A stretch of DNA of 64,000 nucleotides from Paramecium tetraurelia (taxonomy: Eukaryota > Ciliophora > Oligohymenophorea > Peniculida > Parameciidae). The stretch is from contig NW_001799322.1 of NCBI RefSeq assembly GCF_000165425.1, forward strand, positions 1 through 64,000. The letters are read 5' to 3'. The translations under genes and the position numbers were made by a program. The notes below the pieces were generated by a model that ran no database searches, was not told the DNA's origin, and was given only the letters and a program-made list of their open reading frames with translations. Shown piece by piece: positions 37,825 through 50,300 of the stretch (positions within the stretch are counted from its first letter, which is position 1; every line of letters starts with the position of its first letter).

Positions 37825-38063
37825 ATTTATTATAAAATATGGTATTTTTCAATTATGAGGATCTCATATTAAATAGGATAATAAATATTATATAAATATT
37901 TCGGTTTATTTGTTCGAATTATATTGAATTATTGTAAAAAAGGAAATAAAACGCTTAAAATTGAAGAACTTCCCCTGAAATGTGCATTTGTATAGAATTT
38001 GGATCGAGTCAACTTTCGTTTAATTGATATTCGATATAATAATAACTCAACACAATAATAAAG
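37825..38063. other. Short gap with an open frame of doubtful meaning
   Basis: A plus frame from ATG 37855 runs to 38256 and contains YCKKGNKTLKIEELPLK, but its second half is antisense to the PP1-inhibitor-like gene. I do not call it a gene. Confidence 0.3.
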
Positions 38064-38405
38064 TCAATAAATAAAACAGCAATTAGACTATTCGCTTAGT
38101 TCTGGTTGTAGTTTAGTCTTGTTCTAAACTTTTTAACAGTTCAACATTTCATTATAATCTTCATCAACTTAATTGTCCTAATTATATTGTTCTTCTGATA
38201 GAATGTCCATGAAAGTTCTCGGCGTGGTCTATTAACTAGCAAATGCAATTTTATGAGATCCTCCTTTCATTATTTCATTTCCAGCCCAATCCAATCTTGG
38301 GAAGGCTTGATTTATTTTCTGTTAAGATGATTTCAGTATTGGTTTTATGGGTAAGGTTTGAGAGTCTCTTGATTCATTAGTGTTGATTAATTCGGTTGAA
38401 GACAT
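38064..38405 (-). CDS. Protein phosphatase 1 inhibitor-2-like protein, 113 aa
   Basis: Single exon MSSTELINTNESRDSQTLPI from 38405 to TGA 38064. It carries LPIKPILKSSQQKINQ, close to the PIKGILK motif by which inhibitor-2 (PPP1R2/Glc8) binds PP1. RLDWAGNEIMKGG sits where the family has its W-x-E-M-N segment, and HKIAFA could serve as a K-I-x-F docking site. The rest is acidic, Gln/Asn-rich and disordered, as for inhibitor-2. PP1 regulation is inferred from these short motifs only. The plus-strand frame across it is considered a shadow. Confidence 0.55.
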
Positions 38406-38582
38406 TATCTTAAAAAGAAAAATAATGAATTTTAATATTAAGAATTTATTGATTTCTCAGAAGTAAATTAAAGATCTAATTCCAAATAATACAGACTCAA
38501 AGATCACGATTAGAATTGCAATATGATTCAATCTGACTTTGATTACTATTATTGGACATTATGAGGAATAAATTAATTATAT

Positions 38583-39470
38583 ATGCTTAATTAAGAAAAT
38601 TACAAAATATAACAATTTTTAGTACATCTCTTCAATGTTGATACTTCCTACTCTACATGCTTTCATTTAACTGAACCTATGCTTTATCAACTTTTCATTG
38701 AATAGGATCATCAAGAAAGCCAAAGAGAAGATTTCACATCATTCGTTGAGTAGTACCAAATGATTTATAGAAAAGAGTTTAAGCCCATATCTGCTAGAAC
38801 AAATTTGAATTAATAGAGCTTAGATAATGTGAAACCTTTTACATATCCATCAAATTCTTATGTGTGGATCAAAGCAAAATAAAAAAAATTAAAATAACAA
38901 CTAACAGAATAGGCATCAAGAGAAAAATCAATATCGACCTAAAAACAATCAAGATCTAATTAAGCTATCGTTTACGAAAGCTTATAACTAAATCCACCGA
39001 AATAAATGAAGAATAATATTTTGATTCAATCCCCAAAAATTGTCAAAAAAGGATCAAATAGCTTGACTTTTGGATTGAATTCAAGAAATAGAAACTTAGA
39101 AAATGATTTAAAATAAAGTTTAAAAACTCCACAATTTAAATAGCCAAGATTCTCTGAATTCAAAAAAGGGAATTCTCTTGAAAGGTAAAAAGACTCTTTG
39201 AAATTTGTGGGTAAGAGTAAACTGACTAAAGAATCAATTCCATAATCTCATATTTAAAGACTTAGAAGTCTATCAGGAACTGAAAAATTAGCTGCTCATC
39301 AATTAATCATTGGAACCATTAATGAAATTAACTAATTAGTACACAAAATGGAAGAACCAAAATTAGACAGAATCCAATCAGAAGAGAGTCCTGCTGTGTA
39401 AGTACCTTCTAGATTAGGGATTGTGCCAGCTAAATTGATCTCAATAGATGTTAAAAAATATAAACAATGA
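38583..39470 (+). CDS. Basic disordered protein, 295 aa
   Basis: Single exon, MLNQENYKIQQFLVHLFNVD at 38583, TGA 39468-39470. A short helical N-terminus (to about residue 60) is followed by Ser/Lys/Asn/Gln-rich sequence with repeated SLK, SPK and RNRN-like basic patches. A small helix near the C-terminus reads AAHQLIIGTINEINQLVHKM. No domain recognised. Phosphorylation-rich microtubule- or cortex-associated proteins can look like this, but there is no direct evidence. Confidence 0.65.
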
Positions 39471-39766
39471 AATAATTGAATTTATGTTTACATAATTATT
39501 TAACATTTATTTGGTTGTCTCACCTTATAGGCTTATAACAAAGCAACTAAAAATTTCATTTTTCTTAATTAAATTCCTATATTGTTTTTTTAGAAAATAT
39601 TTATATATTCATTCAAACTACCAATGTTTCCAATCTTACTCACTATTTTTAACAATTTTACTTTCTTTCTTTGTGTTACCACATTCAATTCTCATTTAAG
39701 TTACAGAATAAGGGTTTCATTTATGTTTCATTATTTATATTTTAATTTGTTGATCTGTTAAATAAT
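39471..39766. other. Intergenic, small hydrophobic frame only
   Basis: 296 bp. A 66-codon hydrophobic frame from 39511 has no features that would separate it from chance in such A+T-rich DNA. Confidence 0.4.
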
Positions 39767-40744
39767 ATGAGGAAATCACTGGCACAATGCTTGCATAAAT
39801 CATCATTTTTAAGTCAAAGATAAACAAATCCTGATGTCACTTAAGATAAGAAATTAGGAGTGAGATTTGCTACCTAATATTAATTGAGTGTTCCTGATAT
39901 TGTGACAAGCGATCCAAATTAATTAGAATTGATAAGAATAAAAGAAAAATACAAATGGAAATGCGAAGAACTTGATAGAACAAAGTAAGCAATGGAAGAA
40001 GAACATAAATCAATTGAAGAGAGGGCTAATGTAAATTTGTGTTTATATTAAGAAATTAAATAAAGGAGAAAAAGAAATGAGACTTCTGACAACATAAATT
40101 AAGGAGAAGCTTAACATTTTGGGAGAACAGGAACATAATTTTAAGGAGAAAGTACTCTTATAAGAAGAGAAGATGAAGGAGAGGGAATAATAGTTATTGA
40201 ATAGCAAAAAATAATTAGAGGAATAGTAAAACACATTTGAAATTGAAAAAAATAAATTGAAGATTAGAGAGAAATGTTTACAAGAGAAAGAATTTATAGT
40301 TGATTTAAAATTAAGAGAGGCTGAGCAATATGTTGAAAAGTTGAAACATCAATTACAAAGTGTGAATTAAAAGGAAAGTATATCTATTTATATTAATATT
40401 AAGATTACTATCATTCATAAATAGATAAATTGAATTCAGGACTACAGACTATTATTTAGCATGAATTATCAATAAAAAACATTGAATTTAATTTGAGCAA
40501 ATAGGTCCAATAATTAAGAGAAGTAGAACAAAGTTTAATTGAATAATTGCAGAATTGTAAACAATAAGAGGAAGTATTTGATTAAAGAGATTTAAATATT
40601 TAAGTTAGTGAATAATTAATCAAACGGAAATTGGAATGGGATAATAAGTAAATTCAATCCGCCAAGATATCTAAGATAAACACCGAAAATTCAAGAATGG
40701 AGATCTCCAATTTTGCTCATTCTGCTTTTTCGCAAAAATACTGA
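39767..40744 (+). CDS. Coiled-coil protein, 309 aa
   Basis: MRKSLAQCLHKSSFLSQRQT at 39767; introns of 22 and 26 nt; TGA 40742-40744; 310 codons. After about 70 mixed residues it is a continuous coiled coil rich in Glu, Lys and Gln (EQEHNFKEKVLLQEEKMKER). It breaks near residue 215 and ends in a Ser-rich tail SNFAHSAFSQKY. Function unknown. It converges with the LITAF-like gene on minus. Confidence 0.85.
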
Positions 40745-40891
40745 AAAACTATTAAAATTACTATAATAAATCACAATTTATAAGAAGATCTTATCTTCCG
40801 ACTCTAACAAATAACCCCTAAATAATTATTTATATATATCTGATATAATTGAGTGGAAACTATCATATTGTGGATAAATTATATATTAAGT

Positions 40892-41476
40892 TCAACATAT
40901 ATCATACTATCTTATTCCAACTTCTGCTTGACATGATGAACATCTATGAATTTTGTCTTGGCAATCAGGCATGACACAAGGAACCCAACAACATAATATT
41001 CTTTTGAGTATTAATTAATTTTATACCCAGTACATAGAAATAATAAGCATGAAACCATGTAGGTTCCTGCTCCAATCTCAGTTGTTACATTTGTAATGCC
41101 TTGGGTTTTGCAGACTGGACATATAATTTAAATAGGATAAGGTGCACCATTAGCATTAAACGAAGGAGGAGCATTAAATTGGCTGAATAATTATTAATAA
41201 TACTTTCCAATCACGGTTTATAAGTAGGGCGTTCCAACTTGAACTGGTTGAGCATACACATTGCTAACAATTGGCTTAAAAGGTATACAAATGACTTACC
41301 TGTCCATAAGTAACTTGCTAAGGCTATTGTCCATATTATTAATTTTGCTAAGTGTAATTAGGCTATTGATTCGGGATGAATTGTTGCTAGGGGTACTATT
41401 AGTGTGTTGTTGTGACTTCAAATGATTGTGTAGTAACAGCCCAATTTTATGTTTGATTTGGATCAGATTATTACAT
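40892..41476 (-). CDS. LITAF-domain protein, 177 aa
   Basis: The N-terminal about 90 residues are Gln/Asn/Pro/Tyr-rich (PPxY-free). The C-terminal LITAF-like domain reads IICPVCKTQGITNVTTEIGA, then a hydrophobic stretch VSCLLFLCTGILCCWVPCV, then DCQDKIHRCSSCQAEVGI. The zinc knuckle CPxC ... CxxC with an intervening half-membrane hydrophobic hook is the family hallmark. LITAF/SIMPLE proteins sit on late endosomal/lysosomal membranes. Introns of 25 and 26 nt split the protein; 178 codons. It begins 31 bp after the stop of the lipase gene on the same strand. Family call is strong. Confidence 0.9.
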
Positions 41477-41507
41477 TTTTAATTTATTCTATAAAATTTA
41501 AATTAAA

Positions 41508-42453
41508 TCACTAACAAGTGAGTAATTCTAATGTCATGTCGTAACCCATGTAATTGGCATGATCAGATACAGATAAATCGACTAAATTAGCATTAGAGCA
41601 ACTGTCATCTTCTTTGAGACTGTCATTACATAATTAAACTCTAAAATCTATTAATTTATTACTTCTTGTGGATGACCAACAAAAAGTCCTTATAATAAGC
41701 TTCTTGGTTCACATGATGGAATCCTTAAATGAGTGCTGGAAGATGAGGAACTGGGTCGTGGTTATGAGTGACTCTATATTTGGGTCCTGGGAATAGTTGT
41801 TAGTTAACGTAAGTAAAGAAGTTCTTGTCACCAACTCTTGGGGATCCAAAAGTATAGAATTTGCTAATAGTAAATCCTCTCTGACATATATATAAAATAA
41901 TACCGTTGCCAAATACACCAGAGCGTGGTGAGCCAAAGCTCCTCCCAAACTATGGCCAGTAATGGTTATCTTGGCGAGGGGATACTTCTTGGTTAATGAT
42001 TTCAAGGTGGTCAAAACTTAATCTTAAATTCCCAGGAAAGAATAATAGAAACCTCTAAAATTATAGAAATACACTTTAAAAATACCTATGAACTTAACAA
42101 TTGTTGGGACAATAAGGATAATCGGTCTTAATGAAGTCAATATCCTCGATCCAATTAGTGATACTCCATGGCAAGGTTCCTCGGAAAACTAAATAGATTT
42201 CATCAGTTTCAGGATGATATGCACCGTATCCTGCATTCTCATTTGTTGCATTAATGAACATTGTAATATCAGTGATTGGTTTGAGTTCTTTGCATGGTTT
42301 GCCGCAGTTCCAATTCCTAATGTGTTGTTCGCTGCAATAACTTGCTGATGTTAAGTAAAACAAGTGTTTTGCAAACGGTTCGTCAAATGTGTTATACTCT
42401 ACTGTCTAATATGACAATACGATAACAAGACTTATCAGAAGGATTTTCTTCAT
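41508..42453 (-). CDS. Secreted class 3 lipase, 289 aa
   Basis: Signal peptide MKKILLISLVIVLSY. The alpha/beta hydrolase body includes EIYLVFRGTLPWSITNWIED (oxyanion and lid strand), ITGHSLGGALAHHALVYL (nucleophile Ser in GHSLGG), FYTFGSPRVGDKNFFTYV and YRVTHNHDPVPHLPAL (acid Asp). SVSDHANYMGYDMTLELL holds the probable catalytic His. Introns of 31, 23 and 22 nt give 290 codons. Paired Cys at CSEQ, NCGKPC and CPNNC suggest disulfides. Such lipases are secreted or lysosomal triacylglycerol/phospholipid hydrolases. Identity very sure, substrate not. Confidence 0.95.
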
Positions 42454-42540
42454 GACGTAATTTTATAATATAGAAAATAATCGAACTCATAATAACTAAA
42501 TATCCTTAATATTCATAATTAAATCGTAATATTAATAAAG

Positions 42541-42732
42541 ATGACGATTTGTGAAATTCATCATAAAATGTTTATATTATCTTTGAATATTTTGTATGAA
42601 TAACTCTTATTTGATTTAGAATCCCTTTTCGTTCCTTCTCCAAAAATTTCCAATTTATCAAAAGAGTTCATCCCTACTTCTCAAGTAGAATGTTTAGAAC
42701 TGTTGGAAAAGATCTAAAACGAATATATTTGA
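42541..42732 (+). CDS. Small hypothetical protein, 63 aa
   Basis: MTICEIHHKMFILSLNILYE at 42541 to TGA 42730-42732, no intron. The second half SNLSKEFIPTSQVECLELLE is acidic and protein-like. A further protein-like frame (EESEENIRYLDFRFLSFEIL) follows up to about 42860, but I found no intron joining it. It may be the visible part of a longer gene. Confidence 0.35.
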
Positions 42733-42877
42733 ATTTTCTATTTTTAGACATAAAATATCTAATTAATTTTGAGAATACTTTACTGAGAGTCAGAAGAGAA
42801 CATTCGATATCTTGACTTCAGATTTTTGTCATTTGAAATCTTGTAATATAAAATGAAAATATGTAGTAATTTAATCA

Positions 42878-44334
42878 TCATATAACAGCTTATTCTAGGT
42901 AATCAGCAAATTCACATTTCAATAGCTTTTAGGGGTCATCGTACTCTGAAAATCGTGGAATTTTTAAGTATTGCATATTAAATTCTCTAACATCTTTGAC
43001 ATTTTTGAATTGCATCAAGTATTATAGTAGAGATTTCAATTCCTACATTTTAAATAGATATTTACTTCATCCTATTTATTATCAATATATGGAATAATGG
43101 GAACTCCATTTTATATTTAATACAAATAAGAATGAGGAGCATTATCGATTAACAGCATGTCACTTAATTTTCTTGTTTTAAAAATACGCAGATCTTTGAT
43201 AAAATGTCCATCTTCAGTTGGAATACAATGCTCTCTATAAAATCTATGGGATATCAATTTTTTATCAGGATCCAAGTAATCAATAACTGCATTCGCATAA
43301 TAAGATTGCGAGGCAGTGAATATAATCAATTCAAAATGCCTGCTTAATTATTATAATAAATGAGAAGTGTATGGTCTGACATTTAAGGAAGCCTAAAAAT
43401 TAAAGAACTTGATACTTCCATAGTTTCACCGTCATGATTAATGTTTAATAATATATCTCCAGGAACTGAAATACTAGAATTACAATGCACAAGAGTTTCA
43501 TCTAGATCAAACAATAAGGTTTTCTTATTGACAGTCGGTAGAATTATACTCTACTTCACGGGGGTAACTTTAACTTTCTTCCCAATAATGATACCCTTTG
43601 TTTAAATGATGATACAATACTTGCATATTATGAATGAGATGCTCTTTGGCAGAATTGGACCCCTTTTGTTTGAATGCTTTGATAATAGATGAAATGTAAT
43701 ATATTTTTGGCAGATTGCTTGTATTATGATCAATTGAGACTCGTGTAGTTGTATTCTCTTTTTGATCCTAGGTTTTATTATTTCGTTATGTAATTGCATT
43801 GTCCAAATAAGAGGTTGGAATGCTGCTTTGTTGTTTTTTGCACGAGTTGAACTCTAGTTCTTTTACACTTTGAATAGATATTCCAGGTAATTCATTGGAG
43901 GAGTTGAATAATGGTTTTTTTGTAAAATTCAAAGAGCTCGTAACTGTCTATGCACTCTCGAATCTTTCTGTTGGTATTGATTAATTATATATGGGGGTTT
44001 TAGAAAATAACTATGTACTTTTTGTGAATACTCTTTGGTTTTACTCTTCCATGTTTAAGTACATGTAATTCTTGGATGTTGATTCTTTTTTTGAATTATT
44101 TTGGTTATTAGTATCATTCTTGATTGCAGGTCTTGAAAAGAGATTCTCTTGAGTAGGAGTTAATGAAAACATTCGGGCCGTAGTGTTTTCCTTATTTTCC
44201 TTATTTTTTAATCCAAAAGTGGTTTTGGCTGGGAACTCTGAGCCATTGAGTTTTCCTGCTAGATTTAGAAATGATTTTTATTCAAGTGAGTTGATTAATG
44301 ACGTTTCTCTGGTGGAACTATTCCTACGAAGCAT
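42878..44334 (-). CDS. SCP/NIF-type CTD small phosphatase-like protein, 461 aa
   Basis: The C-terminal half is a haloacid dehalogenase phosphatase of the FCP1/SCP class. It has KKTLLFDLDETLVHCN (catalytic DLDET), FELIIFTASQSYYANAVIDY, FYREHCIPTEDGHFIKDLRI and DMLLIDNAPHSYLYQIQNGV. The N-terminal about 230 residues are a Ser/Asn/Gln-rich disordered extension starting MLRRNSSTRETSLINSLESK. Introns of 25, 23 and 23 nt give 462 codons; the 25-nt one is needed to reach the phosphatase frame. Relatives dephosphorylate the RNA polymerase II CTD or other phosphoserine proteins. Substrate unknown here. All HAD motifs visible, so probably active. Confidence 0.92.
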
Positions 44335-44386
44335 TAAAGAATAAAAACTCGTTAATATTTAATTAATAAATTATATTCTTTTATAA

Positions 44387-45564
44387 ATGAGAGTAACACA
44401 ACCTGTGGGGATTGTATAAATGACTAATATTGCAATCATTAAATATCGTACTAACAACAACTAAAAATTCGAAATAGCCTGCTATAAAAATAAAGCTATA
44501 AATTGGAGAAATGGTGTTGAGAAAGATTTAAAGTATAAACTCACAATATAATTAGTGATGTTCTCTAAGTCTATGAGGTATTCACAAATGCCACAAAAGG
44601 AGACGTTGCATCAGGAAAAGAGTTATTAAATTGCTTTTAAACAAATAATAAGGATCAGATTATTAAAATAATCTTGCAAAAGGGAGACCTTCAAGTAGGA
44701 GATAAGGAAAGAGAAGCCTAATTGGAGCATTATTATAGGGACATAGTCAAATTCATATAGGAAAAATGTATCCATGCCATATCTGGTAGACAACTTACAC
44801 AATAATCAATTGAGTATGCGATTTCGAAGGTGTAATTTGTTGTCAAGACTGATAAGCCTGTTAAATTATAGGCTTTGCAATGCATTAAAAAACTTAAGGA
44901 GAGTTTTTTCATTCAAAGAGCTCCAATGAAAGTATCCATCTCATTTATTGATGAATAAATGGAATTGGTGCATATGATGTTAGAAGAACTAGGACTCTAT
45001 GATATTGATCAATAGAACAATAAATTCATTTTTATGATTGATCCTAAATTATTTAGAACTTTGTCAAATAGAGTTAATGAAAAATAATTTAAAAGCACTT
45101 TAGAGGTAATTGAAGCAGCAATTAAATAATAAATTGATGGAATTGATAACATAGCCCAAGTTGAGTTGTAATAGAGATTACAATAATTGTAAATCTCTGA
45201 CTCAGAGGAATCTGATGATGAATAATATTAAAAGTAAAAAGATAAAAGCCTCAAAAAAAATAAGCAATAAAAAAAGCAATAAATTCAATAATAGTAACAT
45301 ATGAAAAAGTAAGTTGAAGAGGATGAGTAGAATCAATTAAAATAAATTTAATAGTAATAACAAAGAGAAAATGCAATAAGTGATATGATTAAACAATTTA
45401 AGTGTACTTAATGTTTGATCTCGTTTGATACTAATCAATAATTTAGATAGCATTATAAAACAAATTGGCATCTCTATAATAGTAAGTTTAAATAAAGTGG
45501 AAAGATATGTTTATCTTATAAGAAGTTCTAGGATAGTTAATTCTAATTTAAAATGTTCAAATGA
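44387..45564 (+). CDS. SBDS: SBDS ribosome maturation protein with C-terminal zinc finger, 384 aa
   Basis: Releases eIF6 from 60S subunits together with EFL1. MRVTQPVGIVQMTNIAIIKY, FEIACYKNKAINWRNGVEKD and LNDVLQVYEVFTNATKGDVA match the N-terminal SBDS domain; the central and C-terminal domains follow to about residue 260. The tail is a Q/K-rich linker and a C2H2-type finger, FKCTQCLISFDTNQQFRQHY then KTNWHLYN (C-x2-C-x12-H-x5-H). Such extended SBDS proteins with an extra C-terminal finger are known in plants and some protists. One 23-nt intron; 385 codons. Core identification certain. Confidence 0.95.
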
Positions 45565-45648
45565 GATTATCAAGTTAATTAATTCTCTATTTATATAATA
45601 TTTTTAATACCTATTTCAATATTTTTACAATTATTATTATTTAATAAA

Positions 45649-47182
45649 ATGGTTCTTGAAATTGATGTAAAAATCCTAAAAAGTAAGGAAACTTTGTTGG
45701 AAATGCTTCCTAAATTATATGAAATTCTCCAAACAGGAAGGACCTTAACAATTTCTTGGCCTAAAAATCAAAAAGACATCTATTAAGAACATTTCAAAGA
45801 AAATCAAAAGATCAAGAATTCAACTCAATATCAGATTCTTCTTAATTTAGTAGATGCAACATTACCCTATCCAGATCTATAAAGCAAGATGTAATTTCAA
45901 TATTATTCTGTTTAGAATTGTAACTCTTGCCTTATATCATGTGGAGCAAAAGCAATGTCTTGAAGTTTTGAAGTATGTCAAGAGACTATCTCAAATGAAA
46001 ATACCTTAATCTCTTAGATAACAATACCTTTTTGCATTGAAATATTTAAAAACAAATGTTAATGAGATCCAAGAAATTGATTAAGTATAAATAATTATTG
46101 ATATATTGCTCTACGAAAATTAAATATCCAAAGAGGAACTCAAGCAATTCTATGTATCATTTATTTTATTAAATATTCTAAGGAACAAAAGAAAATAGAT
46201 ATTGAAAAAAATGAATAAGTTAATATATGGTTTGTTGAGCAAATTTGGAATTACGAAAAGAATAATTTTAAACTATTAGATATATTATTTCAATACTATA
46301 CTAATTAAAATAATCATCAAAAGGCAGAATAGATATTCATATCCTATGCAAATAAATAGTACCCATAACAAATTGGATTGGATTAAATATAAGGCAAATT
46401 TGAGTTATGTAAAAAGGAGTATGAATAAAATATAATTGAAATTGATACTTTGTCTACTATTTTTGAAGATAAAAATCCGACTGATGAATCCTTACTTTTA
46501 CAATAGCAATCCTTATAATCTATTACGAGATTCATTGAACTGAAATAAAAAGTGGGCTGTCCAATAATTGACATGGTCTATTTATATTAAAAATAAGCAC
46601 AGATTCAGAAATCAAAATCAGATGTGGATTCAGCCATAAAGACACTTATGCATTGTTTGGAATTAATTAAAGCTGAAAAGCTAGTTAATTATAATGCCAG
46701 AATAATTTTATTAGAATCTCTGTGTTATGATCAACTGGGAGATTATTAGAGAATCAAGAATTTGTTATAGGAGGCTCTCTAATCCTTTTAGGACTCGAAT
46801 ATTTTAAAAGAAGAAATTAAGGATAAATGTGATCCGAAAAAATTAATTTATACTAAAATGTACTTAGCCAGCACATATTATAAATTAAAAAACTTAGAAA
46901 AATCTCTGGAAGTCTTTTATTAGGTTTTAAAGATATAATTGCATGTAATTTTTCATTGTTTTATGATAGGAAGACTATGAAAGTCATTTGATTGGTTCTA
47001 CCTAAAACAACATTGCTTCGATTTTATTAAATTAAGGAAAGTTTTTAGAGGCGAAAGAAATGTGTGAATAGGCCATTGATAACATAGGTAAAAAGTTCAC
47101 AGACTCAGATCCTGTAATGAAGAAAGTTAAGCAACTTAAGGAGAAGATAGATGTATCAGTATCTTCACAAAAAACTTAATGA
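45649..47182 (+). CDS. Tetratricopeptide-like repeat protein, 484 aa
   Basis: MVLEIDVKILKSKETLLEML at 45649; introns of 25, 29 and 25 nt; TGA 47180-47182; 485 codons. All-helical. The C-terminal third shows TPR-like pairs such as ARIILLESLCYDQLGDYQRI, MYLASTYYKLKNLEKSLEVF and NNIASILLNQGKFLEAKEMC. The N-terminal part is more degenerate. TPR proteins are interaction scaffolds. No other module is attached, and the partner is unknown. Confidence 0.8.
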
Positions 47183-47302
47183 ATGATACTATATTGATAT
47201 TAATTTTATTTGTTGTTTAACATGATTAATTAATGAAAATTTATGTTGTTGTATGATGCCAACAATTACCCATATTTTAATTTAGATTTTAGTTATTACA
47301 CA

Positions 47303-50300
47303 ATGTCCAATAAAATATTGAATATCTCAAAAATATTAAAACAAATTTAGATTATATAATTCATATTTTAAATAACTATATCTGTTCAATCAATTACTCA
47401 ATTGAAAATATAATTAATTAATTAAAGTGTGAATGGAATTAATAATCAACTAAATTACTCTATTCGTTCAAGGCTCTCTAATTTTAGAATAATTCATTTG
47501 GAGTTTGCCTTTGATCATAAATTTCACTTTGGGAGTCATGAATGAACTACAAAATATTGCTTATATTAATATATTGTCTACTAAAAAGCTATTCAGTACA
47601 GCATCTGAAATGGAGTTAATTACAATAGTATCTAGACCCAATACATTAATACAAAATTCGACCCTACTCTCTTATATTCCCTTGACATTTTTATGTATAC
47701 TTGTGCTTTGTTGCATTTGCTTCATTTTTATAGTGAAAGGTAGATCATAAAATTTAGTCATTGATTTATAAATAGCCTTTAACACTAACATTTATATAAA
47801 GGTACTTTTTATATTTGTAAATGTCTCAATCAATATAATCAAATACGCATTTGGATACATCTTGTTGGACATATGCTTTTAGACGATCAAACAAAACATT
47901 AATGATGTTGTGCTTGTGTCCTTAAATTTAGTAGTCATTTTAGGAATATCTACTTTAATTGTCTTCTTTACGAACATGTTTTCATATAATTGGGCCTTGG
48001 ACTTTTAAAGAGAACACATGATGATCAATGAATCCAATCTAACTTATTGTCGGATAGGAATCAAATTTCTCTAACTATCCTTTATGTTATATATTCAAGA
48101 TGACAAATTGTTTTTAATTACATCATTACTCCTACCTATAATATCATCAATAATATAAATATATTAAATGTAAAAACAAAAACAATTAATCTATGGACAT
48201 TATTATCGAGTAATTTTGGCTATTAATCTAATAGAAATAACATTGTGCTTGCAATACCTACTGCACGAACTATTTCCTTAATATAAATTTTAAGAAATTT
48301 GGATGCTTCTGCATATTTTACCATTTTGTTATTTCCAAAATTAAATTAAAATGGATATATAAAAACATTTTATAAATTTCTAGAATTCCAGTATTGAAGA
48401 TTGCAATTTGGTTCTATTTTAAATCATATACAATATCACCAGATAGAAGAGCAGTTTTAATTAGTAGATAATTTATTTGTTGTTTCTCTAAAAACACACT
48501 AAAGAGTGTTACGATATTGAGTGTACATGCAAAAAACGATTGATATCACAGAATTTTTAGTAAATCTCTCACGAAATCTACTTTAAGGAACTTTTATCTC
48601 TATATGAAAGATAGATTTCGACAATGTCATTTACTTGCACCTCAAATCAAGTAGTCTTTAGTTATTTACAACTTTTATTTTTTCAGAAGCAATACCTTCT
48701 TGTCTACCAGTACTTCCAAATAATATTTCAAAAATCTAATAGGATAAATTTTCAAAATTAAATTTTAATGTCCAACAATTACACCATCAACAAGAAAGTA
48801 TTCAAAATAGATTAGCTACATAAAATTGTAGTACTAAAAGTGGCTTAAGATTTGATGAGATTAGATATCGCATAATAATTACAAAACTAAAAGAATACTA
48901 CATTGAGTGAATCATAAAAAAATCATGCTGCCATTAAAGAATACTTGGAATAAGAAAGTCAATGTTTTTAAATTAAAAATATTCTAAATCAAGTAGTACA
49001 ATATAAAATCAATTATTTGGAGAAAGTAAACTCTAATTCGACCAAACAAAACCTCGAGAAACTAGCATATCAGTCAATCTAACATCAGATAGTCGGCTTA
49101 TAAAAATTAAAGGTTTGCTTTAAAAAAACATCAGGTATTATATCTTTTTATTTTATAGATTAGAAATAACAAAATATTCTAATGTTCTACTATATGGAAA
49201 TTTTAAATGATATGATTTCTTCGTCAAATCAAAATTCATCTAATAATAGTAATGAAGAAATCAATTTTAAATTCAATAATGAATTTTTGACGACTGAATT
49301 TTCCAGTATGTTAATTCAAATAAACAACAAGGAAAACATTAAAATTCTTAAATGTAAATATAATCAATTCGACAGATTTGATAAATTAGAAATTTTCAAC
49401 TTTTAAGATATGATACCTAATTATATTTAGCTTTCTCATATGAGATTGATTGAAAATTTTATTGCAGGACAGCAAAATAAATTTTATCAATAAATTAATG
49501 AATCTTATATTTAAGTATCTTCGTGTTTGTGTAAGAAGATAGATTTGTTAATGGATTTGAGTTAATTAAATCTAACTTCTATTGAGATGGTTGTATTTTT
49601 CAGAAAAAAAAAGGATAATTCTTATACTATTTTCCTCGATGATACAAAAAAAATCATTAATATTGATGAAGACCTTTTTAGTGATGTATTAAAAATTGAC
49701 GGAGTTTTCTCTCAATACTTTATAGGCTTGGATGTGAAAATTATTTTTGAGAATATTGACTAGTTAAAATAGGATTAAATTTATAGCCAATAAACCTTTT
49801 ATTTTGTAGACCCAAATAAAATACATTCATCCTATTTAACCAAATAATAGCCACTTAAAGTTCAATCCTTATGGAATAATTAGTAATCTTTGATATGCTA
49901 TCAGTGTGAGTTATTGATTTCTTAAAAAGGAAATGACTTTGGTTCATTTTATTATGAACTTATAATAAAAAATCCAAAACGCAGTTACAATAATGGAGAT
50001 ACTTATATTTCTTAATTTAAGCAATCAGAAAATATCATTTCTATTACTCCTATTGATGAATCAATTGTAGTTGATAAACCGCTTTTGCTAGAAGAGAGTT
50101 TGCACGATGAAAAGTTATATAGTTAATAATTCATATAAAAATCTGAATTAGCATATTAAAATTTGATTTAATCGGATATTTAATAGGATGAATAATTGGT
50201 GATGATGAAAAATATTGACGAAGAGTATAATATAAGTTAGGAATTGGATGTTAATACAACTAAGAAAAAACAAAGAAATTAGAAGCTTAAAACTGAAGGC

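Noticed and set aside
37855-38256. 133-residue plus-strand frame with KKGNKTLKIEELPLK, faintly like the N-terminus of an ABC transporter
   Set aside because: Its second half is antisense to the better supported inhibitor-2-like gene and reads as Ser/Gln shadow; no transporter continues downstream.
47745-47775. 18-nt intron in the TmcB-like gene after CFIFIVKG
   Set aside because: The frame is open through it and the length is below the usual minimum; treated as exon.
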